DNA from: Methylovorus sp. MM2
GTDB lineage: Bacteria > Pseudomonadota > Gammaproteobacteria > Burkholderiales > Methylophilaceae
DNA: 64,000 bases
Reading direction: 5' to 3'
NCBI RefSeq assembly: GCF_001648895.1
Contig: NZ_LXUF01000001.1
Span: 682,001 to 746,000, forward strand
Shown: positions 1 to 8,491 of the stretch, piece by piece
Position numbering within the stretch: position 1 is the stretch's first letter
Layout of the letters: each line of letters starts with the position of its first letter
Position numbers and translations under genes: made by a program
Notes under the pieces: generated by a model
What the model saw: the letters and a program-made list of their open reading frames with translations, nothing else
Database searches by the model: none
Told to the model about the DNA's origin: nothing

Positions 1-2
1 TT

Positions 3-1145
3 ATGTCCACAACAGCAACGACAGACTCGGCAAAACCCAGTGCGATCAGAAAAATGGCACCACAAGAGTTACTACGCGTTGAAGGTATTACCAAGGTTTA
101 CGATGGTAGTGTTAAAGCGGTGGATAACATATCGCTGACAGTAGCCACCGGTGAAATTTTTGCCTTGTTAGGTGGCTCTGGTTGTGGAAAATCTACCCTA
201 TTGCGTATGCTGGCAGGTTTTGAAAAGCCTACCAACGGCAAGATTTTTCTGGCAGGCAAAGACATCACCGATCTGCCAGCTTATAAACGCCCAATCAATA
301 TGATGTTTCAGTCGTATGCATTATTCCCGCATTTAAGTGTATGGGAGAACATCGCTTTTGGGCTGCGTCGTGACGATATGGCGAAAGGGGATATTGCTGA
401 GCGGGTTGAATCCATGCTCAGCTTGGTGCAGCTTGATAAATTTGCCAAACGTAAACCGCATCAGCTTTCAGGGGGGCAGCAGCAGCGTGTCGCGTTAGCG
501 CGTAGTCTGGCTAAACGCCCTAAATTACTCCTGTTGGATGAACCACTAGGCGCGCTGGATAAGAAATTACGTGAAAAGACCCAGCTTGAACTGGTCAATA
601 TTATTGAAGAGGTCGGTGTGACCTGTGTGCTGGTAACGCATGACCAAGAAGAAGCCATGACCATGGCTTCGCGTATCGCGGTGATGAGTGAAGGCTCTTT
701 CATGCAGGTAGGCTCACCAGATGAAGTCTATGAAATGCCGAATAGCCGCCAGGTGGCTGACTTTATCGGTAACGTGAATATCTTCGACGGCATTATCGAA
801 GAAGACGAATCCGATCACGTCACCATCCGTTGCGAGGAGTGCCTGCATTATGTCGGGCACGGCATTAGTGGCAATGTCGGCATGTCGGTCGGCGTTGCGC
901 TACGCCCAGAGAAAATCACCTTAAGTAAAGAGCAGCCGCAAAGTGAATATAACTGGTGTGCCGGTGAAGTGGTCGAGATCGTTTACTTCGGCGCTCACAC
1001 TACCTATCACTTGAAACTTGATAGCGGCAAGGTGATCAAGGCGCAGGAGTTGAATAACACGCGGGATCTGAGTTGTGGCCTGACCTGGGGTGACAGAGCC
1101 TATGCACATTGGAATGATATGGCGATGGTCGTGCTGACGTATTAG
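3..1145 (+). CDS. potG: Putrescine/polyamine ABC transporter ATP-binding protein PotG
   Basis: This is the ATPase that powers polyamine import through the inner-membrane pair encoded just downstream. The 380-residue protein has Walker A GGSGCGKST at 58-65, the Q-loop near Q103, the ABC signature LSGGQ at 155-159, and Walker B LLLLDEP with D179/E180. A roughly 120-residue C-terminal regulatory (TOBE-like) region follows. Sequence and length fit PotG (377 aa in E. coli) better than shorter ABC ATPases. The ATG lies two bases inside the window, so an upstream start cannot be excluded, but the length argues for this one. The periplasmic binding protein (potF) is not in the window and would be expected to the left. 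Confidence 0.93.
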   Translation: MSTTATTDSAKPSAIRKMAPQELLRVEGITKVYDGSVKAVDNISLTVATGEIFALLGGSGCGKSTLLRMLAGFEKPTNGKIFLAGKDITDLPAYKRPINMMFQSYALFPHLSVWENIAFGLRRDDMAKGDIAERVESMLSLVQLDKFAKRKPHQLSGGQQQRVALARSLAKRPKLLLLDEPLGALDKKLREKTQLELVNIIEEVGVTCVLVTHDQEEAMTMASRIAVMSEGSFMQVGSPDEVYEMPNSRQVADFIGNVNIFDGIIEEDESDHVTIRCEECLHYVGHGISGNVGMSVGVALRPEKITLSKEQPQSEYNWCAGEVVEIVYFGAHTTYHLKLDSGKVIKAQELNNTRDLSCGLTWGDRAYAHWNDMAMVVLTY

Positions 1146-1179
1146 TCAGCCTCTCAGCCAATAATCAATGGAGCATGCC

Positions 1180-2085
1180 ATGACTAATATTTATAACTAC
1201 CTGCGCAACCATATTCCCAGTCGCCAAATCGTAATCGGTGTTCCGTATCTCTGGTTTCTGCTGTTAGCTGCTATTCCAATATTGATTGTGCTGAAAATCA
1301 GCATGTCAGAAATGGAGTCTACTTCGGTATCCAGCATGATCAGTTGGACGCAAGGCTGGCCAACCATCAAATTCAATTTTGCCAGCTACATCTTCTTAAG
1401 TACCGATCCACTTTATTTTGAAACTTACCTCTCATCGATCAAGTATGCGCTGATCACTACTGTCATCTGCTTGGCTATTGGATATCCCTTCGCCTATTTC
1501 ATGGCGCGTTCGCCCAAGCATTTGCAGCCCATGTTGCTGATGCTCATCATGCTGCCATTTTGGACGTCCTTCCTGCTGCGCATCTACGCTTGGAAAACGC
1601 TAATGGTGAATAACGGTGTGATCAACAATGTGCTCATGAGTCTTGGCGTGATTGATGATCCGATCGCGATGATGAATACGCCGTTCTCCTTGCTGGTGGG
1701 GATGGTTTACTCCTATCTGCCATTCATGATATTGCCGCTGTATGCCAATTTATCCAAGCTGGATATCCGCTTTCTGGAGGCCGCCGCTGATCTTGGCACG
1801 AGCCCATTCCGCACATTCTGGTTGGTGACGATTCCTTTATCTAAAGCGGGAATTATTGCAGGCTCGATGCTGGTGTTCATTCCGGCAATAGGCGAATACG
1901 TGATCCCAGAGTTATTGGGTGGTCCAGATACGCTGATGATAGGCCGTGTCCTATGGGATGAATTCTTCAGCAATAACGATTGGCCGATGGCCTCTGCTGT
2001 TGCGGTGGTGATGATCCTGCTGATCCTGCTGCCGATGGCGATCTTCAATAAATACCAGTCTGACCAGGCGGAGGCAAAGTCATGA
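1180..2085 (+). CDS. potH: Polyamine ABC transporter permease PotH
   Basis: Inner-membrane permease of the binding-protein-dependent polyamine importer. It has about six hydrophobic membrane segments and the EAA loop that contacts the ATPase (EAAADLGTSPF, followed by about ten residues of the same motif). I place the start at ATG 1180 because GGAG (1170-1173) lies six bases upstream. An in-frame ATG at 1168 has no ribosome-binding site and would add four residues. It is separated from potG by only 34 bases, and its stop overlaps the start of potI by four bases, so the three genes form one operon. Confidence 0.92.
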   Translation: MTNIYNYLRNHIPSRQIVIGVPYLWFLLLAAIPILIVLKISMSEMESTSVSSMISWTQGWPTIKFNFASYIFLSTDPLYFETYLSSIKYALITTVICLAIGYPFAYFMARSPKHLQPMLLMLIMLPFWTSFLLRIYAWKTLMVNNGVINNVLMSLGVIDDPIAMMNTPFSLLVGMVYSYLPFMILPLYANLSKLDIRFLEAAADLGTSPFRTFWLVTIPLSKAGIIAGSMLVFIPAIGEYVIPELLGGPDTLMIGRVLWDEFFSNNDWPMASAVAVVMILLILLPMAIFNKYQSDQAEAKS

Positions 2086-2915
2086 ACAAGTTATTTGGCC
2101 GAGCCTGGATGATCGCCGTGTATATATTTTTATACATGCCCATCGTTACATTGGTGATTTATTCGTTCAATGCTTCACCGTTGGTTACCGTCTGGAGCGA
2201 AGCCAGCCTGCGTTGGTATGTGGCACTGGCGAATGATGGCGACCTGATCGCTGCTGTGTGGTTGTCGTTAAAGATCGCATTTCTCTCGTCACTCATGTCG
2301 GTATTTTTCGGCACTTTCACAGCGTTTGCACTCACCCGTTACAAGCGCTTTCCCGGCCGTACTTTGTTGTCTTCAATGTCTAGTACGCCACTGGTGATGC
2401 CTGATGTGATTGTCGGGTTGTCGTTATTACTGATGCTGGTTTCACTGCAACACTGGCTAGGGTTTCCTGAGCGCGGCTTATTCACCATTTTGCTTGGGCA
2501 CGCATTATTGGGTACTGCCTATGCCGCAGTGGTCGTGACATCCCGATTGAACGAGATGGATAAGCGCTTGGATGAGGCCGCGATGGATCTTGGCTGCAGA
2601 CCATTTCAGGTATTTCGTCTGGTTACTCTACCGTTGCTCGTGCCAGCGCTTGTCTCGGCATTCCTACTTACGTTTACCCTGTCATTTGATGATGTCGTGT
2701 TGTCGTCCTTTTTGTCCGGCCCCGGCTACTCTACTTTGCCGATGGTGATTTTTTCGCGGGCACGGCTGGGGTTAAACCCTACGATCAATGCGGTGGCGGC
2801 GGTCACTATCGCTGTCGTCAGTATTGCGGTCATCGCTTCCAGCATTTACCAATCGCGTGCAGAGCGGCAGCGTAAGCGTGAAGTGGCGCAGGCATACAGT
2901 GATGCGAATCAATAG
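2082..2915 (+). CDS. potI: Polyamine ABC transporter permease PotI
   Basis: Second permease of the polyamine importer, 277 aa (E. coli PotI is 281). Six hydrophobic segments are visible, with the EAA-type loop EAAMDLGCRPFQVFRL in the second half. The start ATG overlaps the potH stop as ATGA, implying translational coupling and 1:1 production of the two permeases. The C-terminal tail is short and charged (RAERQRKREV). No gene follows on this strand for about 100 bases, so potGHI probably ends here. Confidence 0.93.
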   Translation: MNKLFGRAWMIAVYIFLYMPIVTLVIYSFNASPLVTVWSEASLRWYVALANDGDLIAAVWLSLKIAFLSSLMSVFFGTFTAFALTRYKRFPGRTLLSSMSSTPLVMPDVIVGLSLLLMLVSLQHWLGFPERGLFTILLGHALLGTAYAAVVVTSRLNEMDKRLDEAAMDLGCRPFQVFRLVTLPLLVPALVSAFLLTFTLSFDDVVLSSFLSGPGYSTLPMVIFSRARLGLNPTINAVAAVTIAVVSIAVIASSIYQSRAERQRKREVAQAYSDANQ

Positions 2916-3016
2916 TCTTGAATACGTGAGTTTTAGTTTGTGAGTTGAGTTGTTAGTTAGGTTGTATGAAGTTTAGGGATCGTTGCAGTAAACTTTTTTA
3001 ATAAAGGGAAAATGCT

Positions 3017-3868
3017 ATGAATATGAAGAAATGCTTATTTTTATCTGGTGTATTAGGCACTGTGATAGCTTTTAACCAAACTGCTTATGCGGAAGCTGAA
3101 CCTGCGGCGACCATCGAGCCGACGCCGTCGTATACCATTGACTATAATCTTGGTCTGTACAGCAACTACATGTTCCGTGGTACTGCACTAAGCGATGGGC
3201 CTGCTTTACAAGGCGGTATTGACGTGACACATAACAGCGGATTTTATGTGGGCACGTGGTTCTCTAATATTGATACAAACTATGCTGGACGAGGCGATGG
3301 TTTTTCGGATGGCAATCGCTGGGAGGTCGATCTATACGGTGGTTATTTACATACCTTTGATAATGGCATCGGACTCAATTTCCTAGGTAACTACTACGGC
3401 TACCCTCAAGGTGAGCATTCATATAATGAAGCTAACAAGGGACATAAGCAGGACACATTCGAGGCATCCGTGGGCATTTCTTACCAAGGGCTGACCTACA
3501 CTTATTATCGCGCATTGACGGATTATTACGGCGCAGATAATAACAATGGGACAAAAAGTCGAGATACCAAGGGTGCAGATTATAACGAGATCAAATTCAA
3601 GTATAAATTGCCAGTGGCAGATCTAAACCTTGACGCAAAAGTAGGTTACCAAAATACGCGTCATCTGAATGGCGATCAAGGCGACTTCTTGATCGGTCTC
3701 AACCGTGACTTCTCACTGCCGTTAGGCAGTAAAGCGATCGACGGCTTTAATGCTGGGGGTTACTTCACGTCAACATTCGATGTTCAGGATGAAAGCTATT
3801 ATGTTGCTGCTGATGGCCGAGACGTAAATAAGAATAGGTTGACTCTTTTTGTTAAGCGGACTTGGTAA
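3017..3868 (+). CDS. TorF-family (TIGR02001) putative outer-membrane porin
   Basis: A 283-residue secreted beta-barrel protein. It begins with a signal peptide (MNMKKCLFLSGVLGTVIAF...AYA, cleavage near A25). The mature part has alternating aromatic/polar strands, the family's early motif LGLYSNYMFRGTALSDG, and a terminal aromatic residue pair (KRTW) as outer-membrane proteins often have. The family is described as putative porins without an established substrate. The start has AAGGGA (3004-3009) upstream; a second ATG two codons later is possible. Its position between a polyamine importer and polyamine catabolic genes suggests, but does not show, that it helps a small cation or amine cross the outer membrane. 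Confidence 0.85.
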   Translation: MNMKKCLFLSGVLGTVIAFNQTAYAEAEPAATIEPTPSYTIDYNLGLYSNYMFRGTALSDGPALQGGIDVTHNSGFYVGTWFSNIDTNYAGRGDGFSDGNRWEVDLYGGYLHTFDNGIGLNFLGNYYGYPQGEHSYNEANKGHKQDTFEASVGISYQGLTYTYYRALTDYYGADNNNGTKSRDTKGADYNEIKFKYKLPVADLNLDAKVGYQNTRHLNGDQGDFLIGLNRDFSLPLGSKAIDGFNAGGYFTSTFDVQDESYYVAADGRDVNKNRLTLFVKRTW

Positions 3869-3917
3869 TAAAGTATCCAGATTAGTTAGTATCTTTGAAT
3901 CATTGTAATGATGATCG

Positions 3918-3954
3918 ATCGCTGGCAGATGCGTTAAGGTTTGTCAGCGATTTT
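3918..3954 (+). terminator. Stem-loop terminator after the TorF-like porin gene
   Basis: ATCGCTGGCA (3918-3927) pairs with TGTCAGCGAT (3942-3951) as a 10-bp stem with one G-U pair and a 14-base loop, followed by TTTT. It lies 50 bases after the porin stop codon. The remaining bases up to gabD at 4097 show only an AT-rich stretch in which I cannot place a convincing promoter. Confidence 0.55.
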
Positions 3955-4096
3955 GATCTGGTTTATTCCGCTGCGCTTAATGTAGTCATGCAGAATTTAG
4001 TTATATAGTGTACTCAGCATTTTTTCATTATCAAAGTAATACTAGTAATAAAGAAGCCCATAGCGGCCTCTACAAAAAAGCAGTTCAGGAGATGTA

Positions 4097-5557
4097 ATGC
4101 CCCCCGTATTAACGCATACCGCACTACTTAAAAATGAAACTGCGTGGCTAGCCGGGCAGTGGGTAGGTGCCGATTCAGGTAAGACTTTCGCTGTGACTAA
4201 TCCGGCCAATGGTGAAGTGATTGCCAACGTGCCGATGATGGCGCGTGCCGAAACCGAGCGCGCGATTGTTGCAGCAACTGCTGCACAGAAGTCATGGAAA
4301 GCATTAACCGCACAGGCGCGCGCCGTCATTCTCAAGCGCTGGTTTGAGCTGATTATCTTGCACCGCGAAGACCTAGCACGCTTACTTACAGCCGAGCAAG
4401 GCAAGCCATTGGCTGAGGCGCGTGGTGAAATTACCTATGGGGCAAGCTTTATCGAATGGTTCGCTGAAGAGGCTAAACGTGTCTATGGGGAGGTGATTCC
4501 AACTCCGATGGGTGACCGCAGACTGCTGGTGATTAAACAACCTATCGGCGTCACTGCGGCGATTACTCCGTGGAATTTTCCAACTGCCATGATCACGCGT
4601 AAAGCGGCACCTGCATTGGCAGCGGGGTGCTCCATGATTATCAAGCCAGCAGAGCAGACGCCGCTTTCAGCTTTTGCGCTCGGCGTATTGGCTGAAGAAG
4701 CGGGCATTCCCGCAGGCGTGTTGCAGATCATTACGGGTGATGCGCGTGAAATAGGGGCTGCCCTGTGCGAGAGCCCGGTGGTGACCAAACTTTCGTTTAC
4801 AGGCTCTACCGAAGTTGGCCGCATTCTTATGCGCCAATGCGCCGATACCATTAAAAAACTCTCACTTGAGCTTGGTGGTAACGCGCCATTTATTGTATTT
4901 GATGATGCCGATCTTGATGCCGCGGTCGAAGGTGCACTGGTCAGCAAATTCCGCAATGCCGGACAAACCTGCGTCTGTGCCAACCGCCTATTTGTGCAGG
5001 ATGACATTTTTGATGTATTCACGAAAAAACTTAGCGCAAAAGTCAGCCAGCTCAAAGTGGGTGAGGGCACTTTGGCTGACGTTACTCAAGGACCGTTGAT
5101 AGACGAGGCCGCTGTAGAAAAAGTCGAGAGCCATATCGCGGATGCGGTCGCCAAAGGGGCTAGTCTGGTTCAGGGCGGTAAACGGCACGCACTCGGCAGC
5201 ACTTTCTTTGAACCCACTGTGTTGGCTGATGTCAGCCCGGATGCCATGATTTTTCGCGAAGAGACCTTTGGGCCAGTCGCGCCATTGTTCCGCTTTAAAA
5301 CAGATGATGAAGTGGTTGAACTGGCGAACCGAACAGAATTTGGTCTTGCTGCCTATTTTTTCAGTCGCGATATTGAGCGTATCTGGCGGGTGGCAGAAGC
5401 ACTCGAATACGGCATGGTTGGTGTGAATACAGGCATCATTTCTAATGAAGTCGCGCCATTTGGCGGTATTAAACAATCCGGTCTGGGGCGCGAAGGTTCA
5501 CACCACGGCATTGATGAATATCTTGAAATTAAATATGTATGTATGGCTGGGCTGTAA
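4097..5557 (+). CDS. gabD: Succinate-semialdehyde dehydrogenase GabD
   Basis: Aldehyde dehydrogenase that oxidises succinate semialdehyde to succinate, the last step of GABA/putrescine catabolism feeding the TCA cycle. Length is 486 aa (E. coli GabD 482). Visible landmarks are the cofactor segment ITPWNFP (156-162), the general base Glu258 in LELGGNAP, and the catalytic Cys292 in GQTCVCANR. The C-x-C pair (292/294) is the one proposed to form a redox-sensitive disulfide in SSADH enzymes. AGGAG at 4087-4091, five bases before the ATG, supports the start. It opens the gene series gabD-puuC-gabT-ligase, with gaps of 44, 72 and 16 bases. Confidence 0.93.
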   Translation: MPPVLTHTALLKNETAWLAGQWVGADSGKTFAVTNPANGEVIANVPMMARAETERAIVAATAAQKSWKALTAQARAVILKRWFELIILHREDLARLLTAEQGKPLAEARGEITYGASFIEWFAEEAKRVYGEVIPTPMGDRRLLVIKQPIGVTAAITPWNFPTAMITRKAAPALAAGCSMIIKPAEQTPLSAFALGVLAEEAGIPAGVLQIITGDAREIGAALCESPVVTKLSFTGSTEVGRILMRQCADTIKKLSLELGGNAPFIVFDDADLDAAVEGALVSKFRNAGQTCVCANRLFVQDDIFDVFTKKLSAKVSQLKVGEGTLADVTQGPLIDEAAVEKVESHIADAVAKGASLVQGGKRHALGSTFFEPTVLADVSPDAMIFREETFGPVAPLFRFKTDDEVVELANRTEFGLAAYFFSRDIERIWRVAEALEYGMVGVNTGIISNEVAPFGGIKQSGLGREGSHHGIDEYLEIKYVCMAGL

Positions 5558-5601
5558 TGCCACAAGATATTCAGACAGCAGGCTTTTAAGGAGCAATGAC
5601 G

Positions 5602-7110
5602 ATGAATGCAAATGCACCGATTCAACCGACAATAGATTGGCACACACGTGCTTTGGTGCTAAAGATTGATGGCCGCGCGTTTATCGATGGCAAGCGTGTC
5701 GATGCGATTGGTGGCGCGACATTTGCCTGTTTCTCGCCGATTGATAATCGCAAGCTTGCCGATGTTGCCAGTGGTCAGGCAGCTGATATTGATGCTGCAG
5801 TGAGTGCTGCACGCGCAGCATTTGATGACAGACGCTGGGCTGGTCTTTCGCCACGTGAGCGCAAACAGGCCATGATTCGATTTGCCGATCTGTTAATTAA
5901 ACATCGCGAAGAACTTGCGCTGCTAGAAACGCTGGATATGGGCAAGCCCATTTCGGCTAGTCTTGCCGTGGATGTGAACTCGGCAGCGAATTCTTTGCGC
6001 TGGTTTGGTGAGGCGATTGACAAGGTTTATGATGAGATCGCACCCACCGCTGAAAATACATTGGCCATGATCACGCGTGAGCCGTTGGGCGTAGTCGGCG
6101 CGATTGTGCCGTGGAATTACCCGATATTGATGGCCTGCTGGAAGATCGCCCCAGCTCTGGTATCAGGGAATAGTGTCGTATTAAAACCCTCTGAAAAATC
6201 CCCACTCACTGCATTGCGTCTGGGTGATCTGGCAATAGAGGCTGGCATCCCCGCTGGCGTACTTAACGTGGTGCCGGGGTTTGGCCCTGATGCAGGTACA
6301 CCGCTTGCCATGCATATGGATGTTGATTGCATTGCGTTTACTGGTTCAACCGGCGTCGGTAAAAAAATTCAGGTGATGGCGGGGCAGAGCAATCTCAAGC
6401 GTGCGTGGTGTGAATTGGGTGGCAAGTCACCCAACATTGTATTCGCCGACTGTCCAAACATGGATAAGGCCGCAGCGGCATCAGCCGGTTCGATTTTCTA
6501 TAATCAGGGTGAAAGCTGCAATGCGCCATCACGCTTGCTGGTTGAGCGCTCCATCAAAGACGAATTCGTCAAAAAAGTGCTGGCGCAACTTGCGGATTAC
6601 CAACCAGGTGACCCACTTGATGCTAGTACCAATATGGGCGCGATTGTAGATGGCGGCCAGCTGGAAAATGTCTTGAAATATATAGAAAGCGGCAAATCCC
6701 AAGGTGCTAAATTGCGTGCTGGTGGCGAGCGTGCACGTAGTGAAACTGGCGGCTTTTATGTGCAACCCACAGTCTTTGATGATGTCAGCAACGACATGAC
6801 GATTGCTAGCGAGGAGATCTTCGGCCCCGTGCTTTCCATCATCACATTCGATACGCAGGAAGAAGCGATAGCCATTGCCAATGCAACTCACTATGGGCTG
6901 GCTGCTGCAGTGTGGACGCGCGATATTTCGCGTGCGCATTTGGTGGCGAAAGCTTTGCGGGCAGGTACAGTGCATGTGAACAGTTATGATGAGGACGACA
7001 TTACCGTACCTTTTGGCGGGTATAAACAATCGGGCAATGGCCGCGATAAATCCTTGCACGCATTGGAAAAGTACACCGAACTCAAGACAACGTGGATCAA
7101 ACTTGAATAA
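5602..7110 (+). CDS. puuC: Gamma-glutamyl-gamma-aminobutyraldehyde dehydrogenase PuuC (aldehyde dehydrogenase)
   Basis: Aldehyde dehydrogenase whose sequence runs parallel to E. coli PuuC along its length (AIDKVYDE, ITREPLGVVGAIVPWNYP, FADCPNMDKA, IFYNQG). In the glutamylated putrescine pathway PuuC oxidises gamma-Glu-gamma-aminobutyraldehyde to gamma-Glu-GABA. The catalytic residues are Glu271 (CELGGKSP) and Cys306 (GESCNAP). I choose ATG 5602 because AAGGAG (5588-5593) is eight bases upstream; the in-frame ATG at 5596 would be only two bases from it. Related aldehyde dehydrogenases act on other amino-aldehydes, so substrate is inferred from similarity and context. Confidence 0.87.
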   Translation: MNANAPIQPTIDWHTRALVLKIDGRAFIDGKRVDAIGGATFACFSPIDNRKLADVASGQAADIDAAVSAARAAFDDRRWAGLSPRERKQAMIRFADLLIKHREELALLETLDMGKPISASLAVDVNSAANSLRWFGEAIDKVYDEIAPTAENTLAMITREPLGVVGAIVPWNYPILMACWKIAPALVSGNSVVLKPSEKSPLTALRLGDLAIEAGIPAGVLNVVPGFGPDAGTPLAMHMDVDCIAFTGSTGVGKKIQVMAGQSNLKRAWCELGGKSPNIVFADCPNMDKAAAASAGSIFYNQGESCNAPSRLLVERSIKDEFVKKVLAQLADYQPGDPLDASTNMGAIVDGGQLENVLKYIESGKSQGAKLRAGGERARSETGGFYVQPTVFDDVSNDMTIASEEIFGPVLSIITFDTQEEAIAIANATHYGLAAAVWTRDISRAHLVAKALRAGTVHVNSYDEDDITVPFGGYKQSGNGRDKSLHALEKYTELKTTWIKLE

Positions 7111-7182
7111 GCCTTAACCTCAGGTTGCCTGCACAAAAGCCTGACGATGTCAGCAGATAAGCAAGTCTCAAGGAAGTCATTT

Positions 7183-8475
7183 ATGAATAAAGTCACAGAT
7201 ACACTCATCAGCAATCAGGATTTGCACCAGCGTCGCTTGGCTGCAACGCCGCGAGGTATAGGTGTGATGGCCGATTTTTTCATAGACCGAGCGCTCAATG
7301 CCGAGGTGTGGGATGTAGAAGGTCGCCGCTACATCGATTTTGCAGGCGGAATCGCGGTGCTTAATACCGGACATAGACACCCCAAGCTAGTTGCAGCGGT
7401 AGAGGCACAGTTAGCGCGATTCACCCATACCTGCTATCAAGTACTGCCTTATGAAAGCTATGTGACACTGGCTGAACGTATCAATGCACTGACTCCCGGC
7501 ACGCATGCCAAAAAAACCTGTTTTTTCAGCAGTGGTGCAGAAGCGGCAGAAAATGCAGTAAAAATTGCGCGAGCCAGTACCGGTCGTCCAGGCGTTATCG
7601 CTTTTTCAGGCGCTTTTCATGGACGTACTCTCATGGCTTCTGCGCTCACTGGGAAAGTGGTGCCGTATAAAGTCGGTTTTGGTCCGTTTCCATCCGATGT
7701 GTATCACGTGCCATTCCCGATCGACCTTCATGGTGTCAGCGTTGAAGATTCAATTAACGCGCTACATACATTGTTTAAATCTGATATCGACCCCAAACGC
7801 GTTGCCGCCATCATGATTGAACCAGTGCAAGGTGAGGGTGGCTTTTATATTGCGCCACCAGCGTTGATGCAAGCCCTGCGCAATGAGTGCGATGAGCACG
7901 GTATTTTGCTGGTGTTCGATGAAGTACAAACGGGATTTGGCCGCACAGGAAAGCTGTTCGCAGCGGAGCATTACGATGTGATACCAGATATCATGTTGAT
8001 GGCAAAAAGCTTGGCGGGTGGCATGACCTTATCTGCTGTTTGCGGTAAAGCCGAAGTCATGGATGGGCCTTTGCCAGGTGGTCTGGGTGGTACCTACGCG
8101 GGTAATCCGCTAGCGATTGCTGCCGCCCACGCGGTGATTGATATTCTTGAAGAAGAGCAGCTGATTAAGCGCGCAAACGATTTGGGTCAAAAACTCACGG
8201 CGAGACTTAAATCGGCACAATCCAAAGTAACTGCATTGAAAGATATCCGGGGTTTGGGTTCCATGATCGCCGCAGAATTTTTTGATCCTGTGACCAATCA
8301 GCCATCGTCTGATGCAGCCAAACGTGTGCAACAGGCTGCACTGGAAGAAGGCCTGATTCTGCTGACCTGCGGCGTGTACGCCAATGTCATCCGTTTTCTC
8401 TATCCGCTGACAACGGAAGATCAGATATTTGATGAAGCGCTGGATATTATTGATCGGGCACTAGCGAAAGCCTGA
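7183..8475 (+). CDS. gabT: 4-aminobutyrate aminotransferase GabT
   Basis: PLP-dependent class III aminotransferase that converts GABA and 2-oxoglutarate to succinate semialdehyde and glutamate, providing the substrate for GabD. From ATG 7183 the protein is 430 aa and collinear with E. coli GabT (426 aa). Landmarks are SSGAEAAENAVKIAR near 117-130, the PLP-contacting DE pair (D246/E247 in VFDEVQTGFGRTG), and the Schiff-base Lys275 in MAKSLAGG. AAGGAAG at 7170-7176 lies six bases before this ATG. An in-frame ATG at 7147 lacks such a site and would add a 12-residue tail without a counterpart in the E. coli enzyme. Confidence 0.92.
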   Translation: MNKVTDTLISNQDLHQRRLAATPRGIGVMADFFIDRALNAEVWDVEGRRYIDFAGGIAVLNTGHRHPKLVAAVEAQLARFTHTCYQVLPYESYVTLAERINALTPGTHAKKTCFFSSGAEAAENAVKIARASTGRPGVIAFSGAFHGRTLMASALTGKVVPYKVGFGPFPSDVYHVPFPIDLHGVSVEDSINALHTLFKSDIDPKRVAAIMIEPVQGEGGFYIAPPALMQALRNECDEHGILLVFDEVQTGFGRTGKLFAAEHYDVIPDIMLMAKSLAGGMTLSAVCGKAEVMDGPLPGGLGGTYAGNPLAIAAAHAVIDILEEEQLIKRANDLGQKLTARLKSAQSKVTALKDIRGLGSMIAAEFFDPVTNQPSSDAAKRVQQAALEEGLILLTCGVYANVIRFLYPLTTEDQIFDEALDIIDRALAKA

Positions 8476-8491
8476 TCGAATTACTAATCAA

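Noticed and set aside
3899-3912. ATCATT-GT-AATGAT as a possible Fur box after the porin gene
   Set aside because: It lacks the GATAAT-type core, its centre is not symmetric, and it lies downstream of the gene rather than in a promoter.
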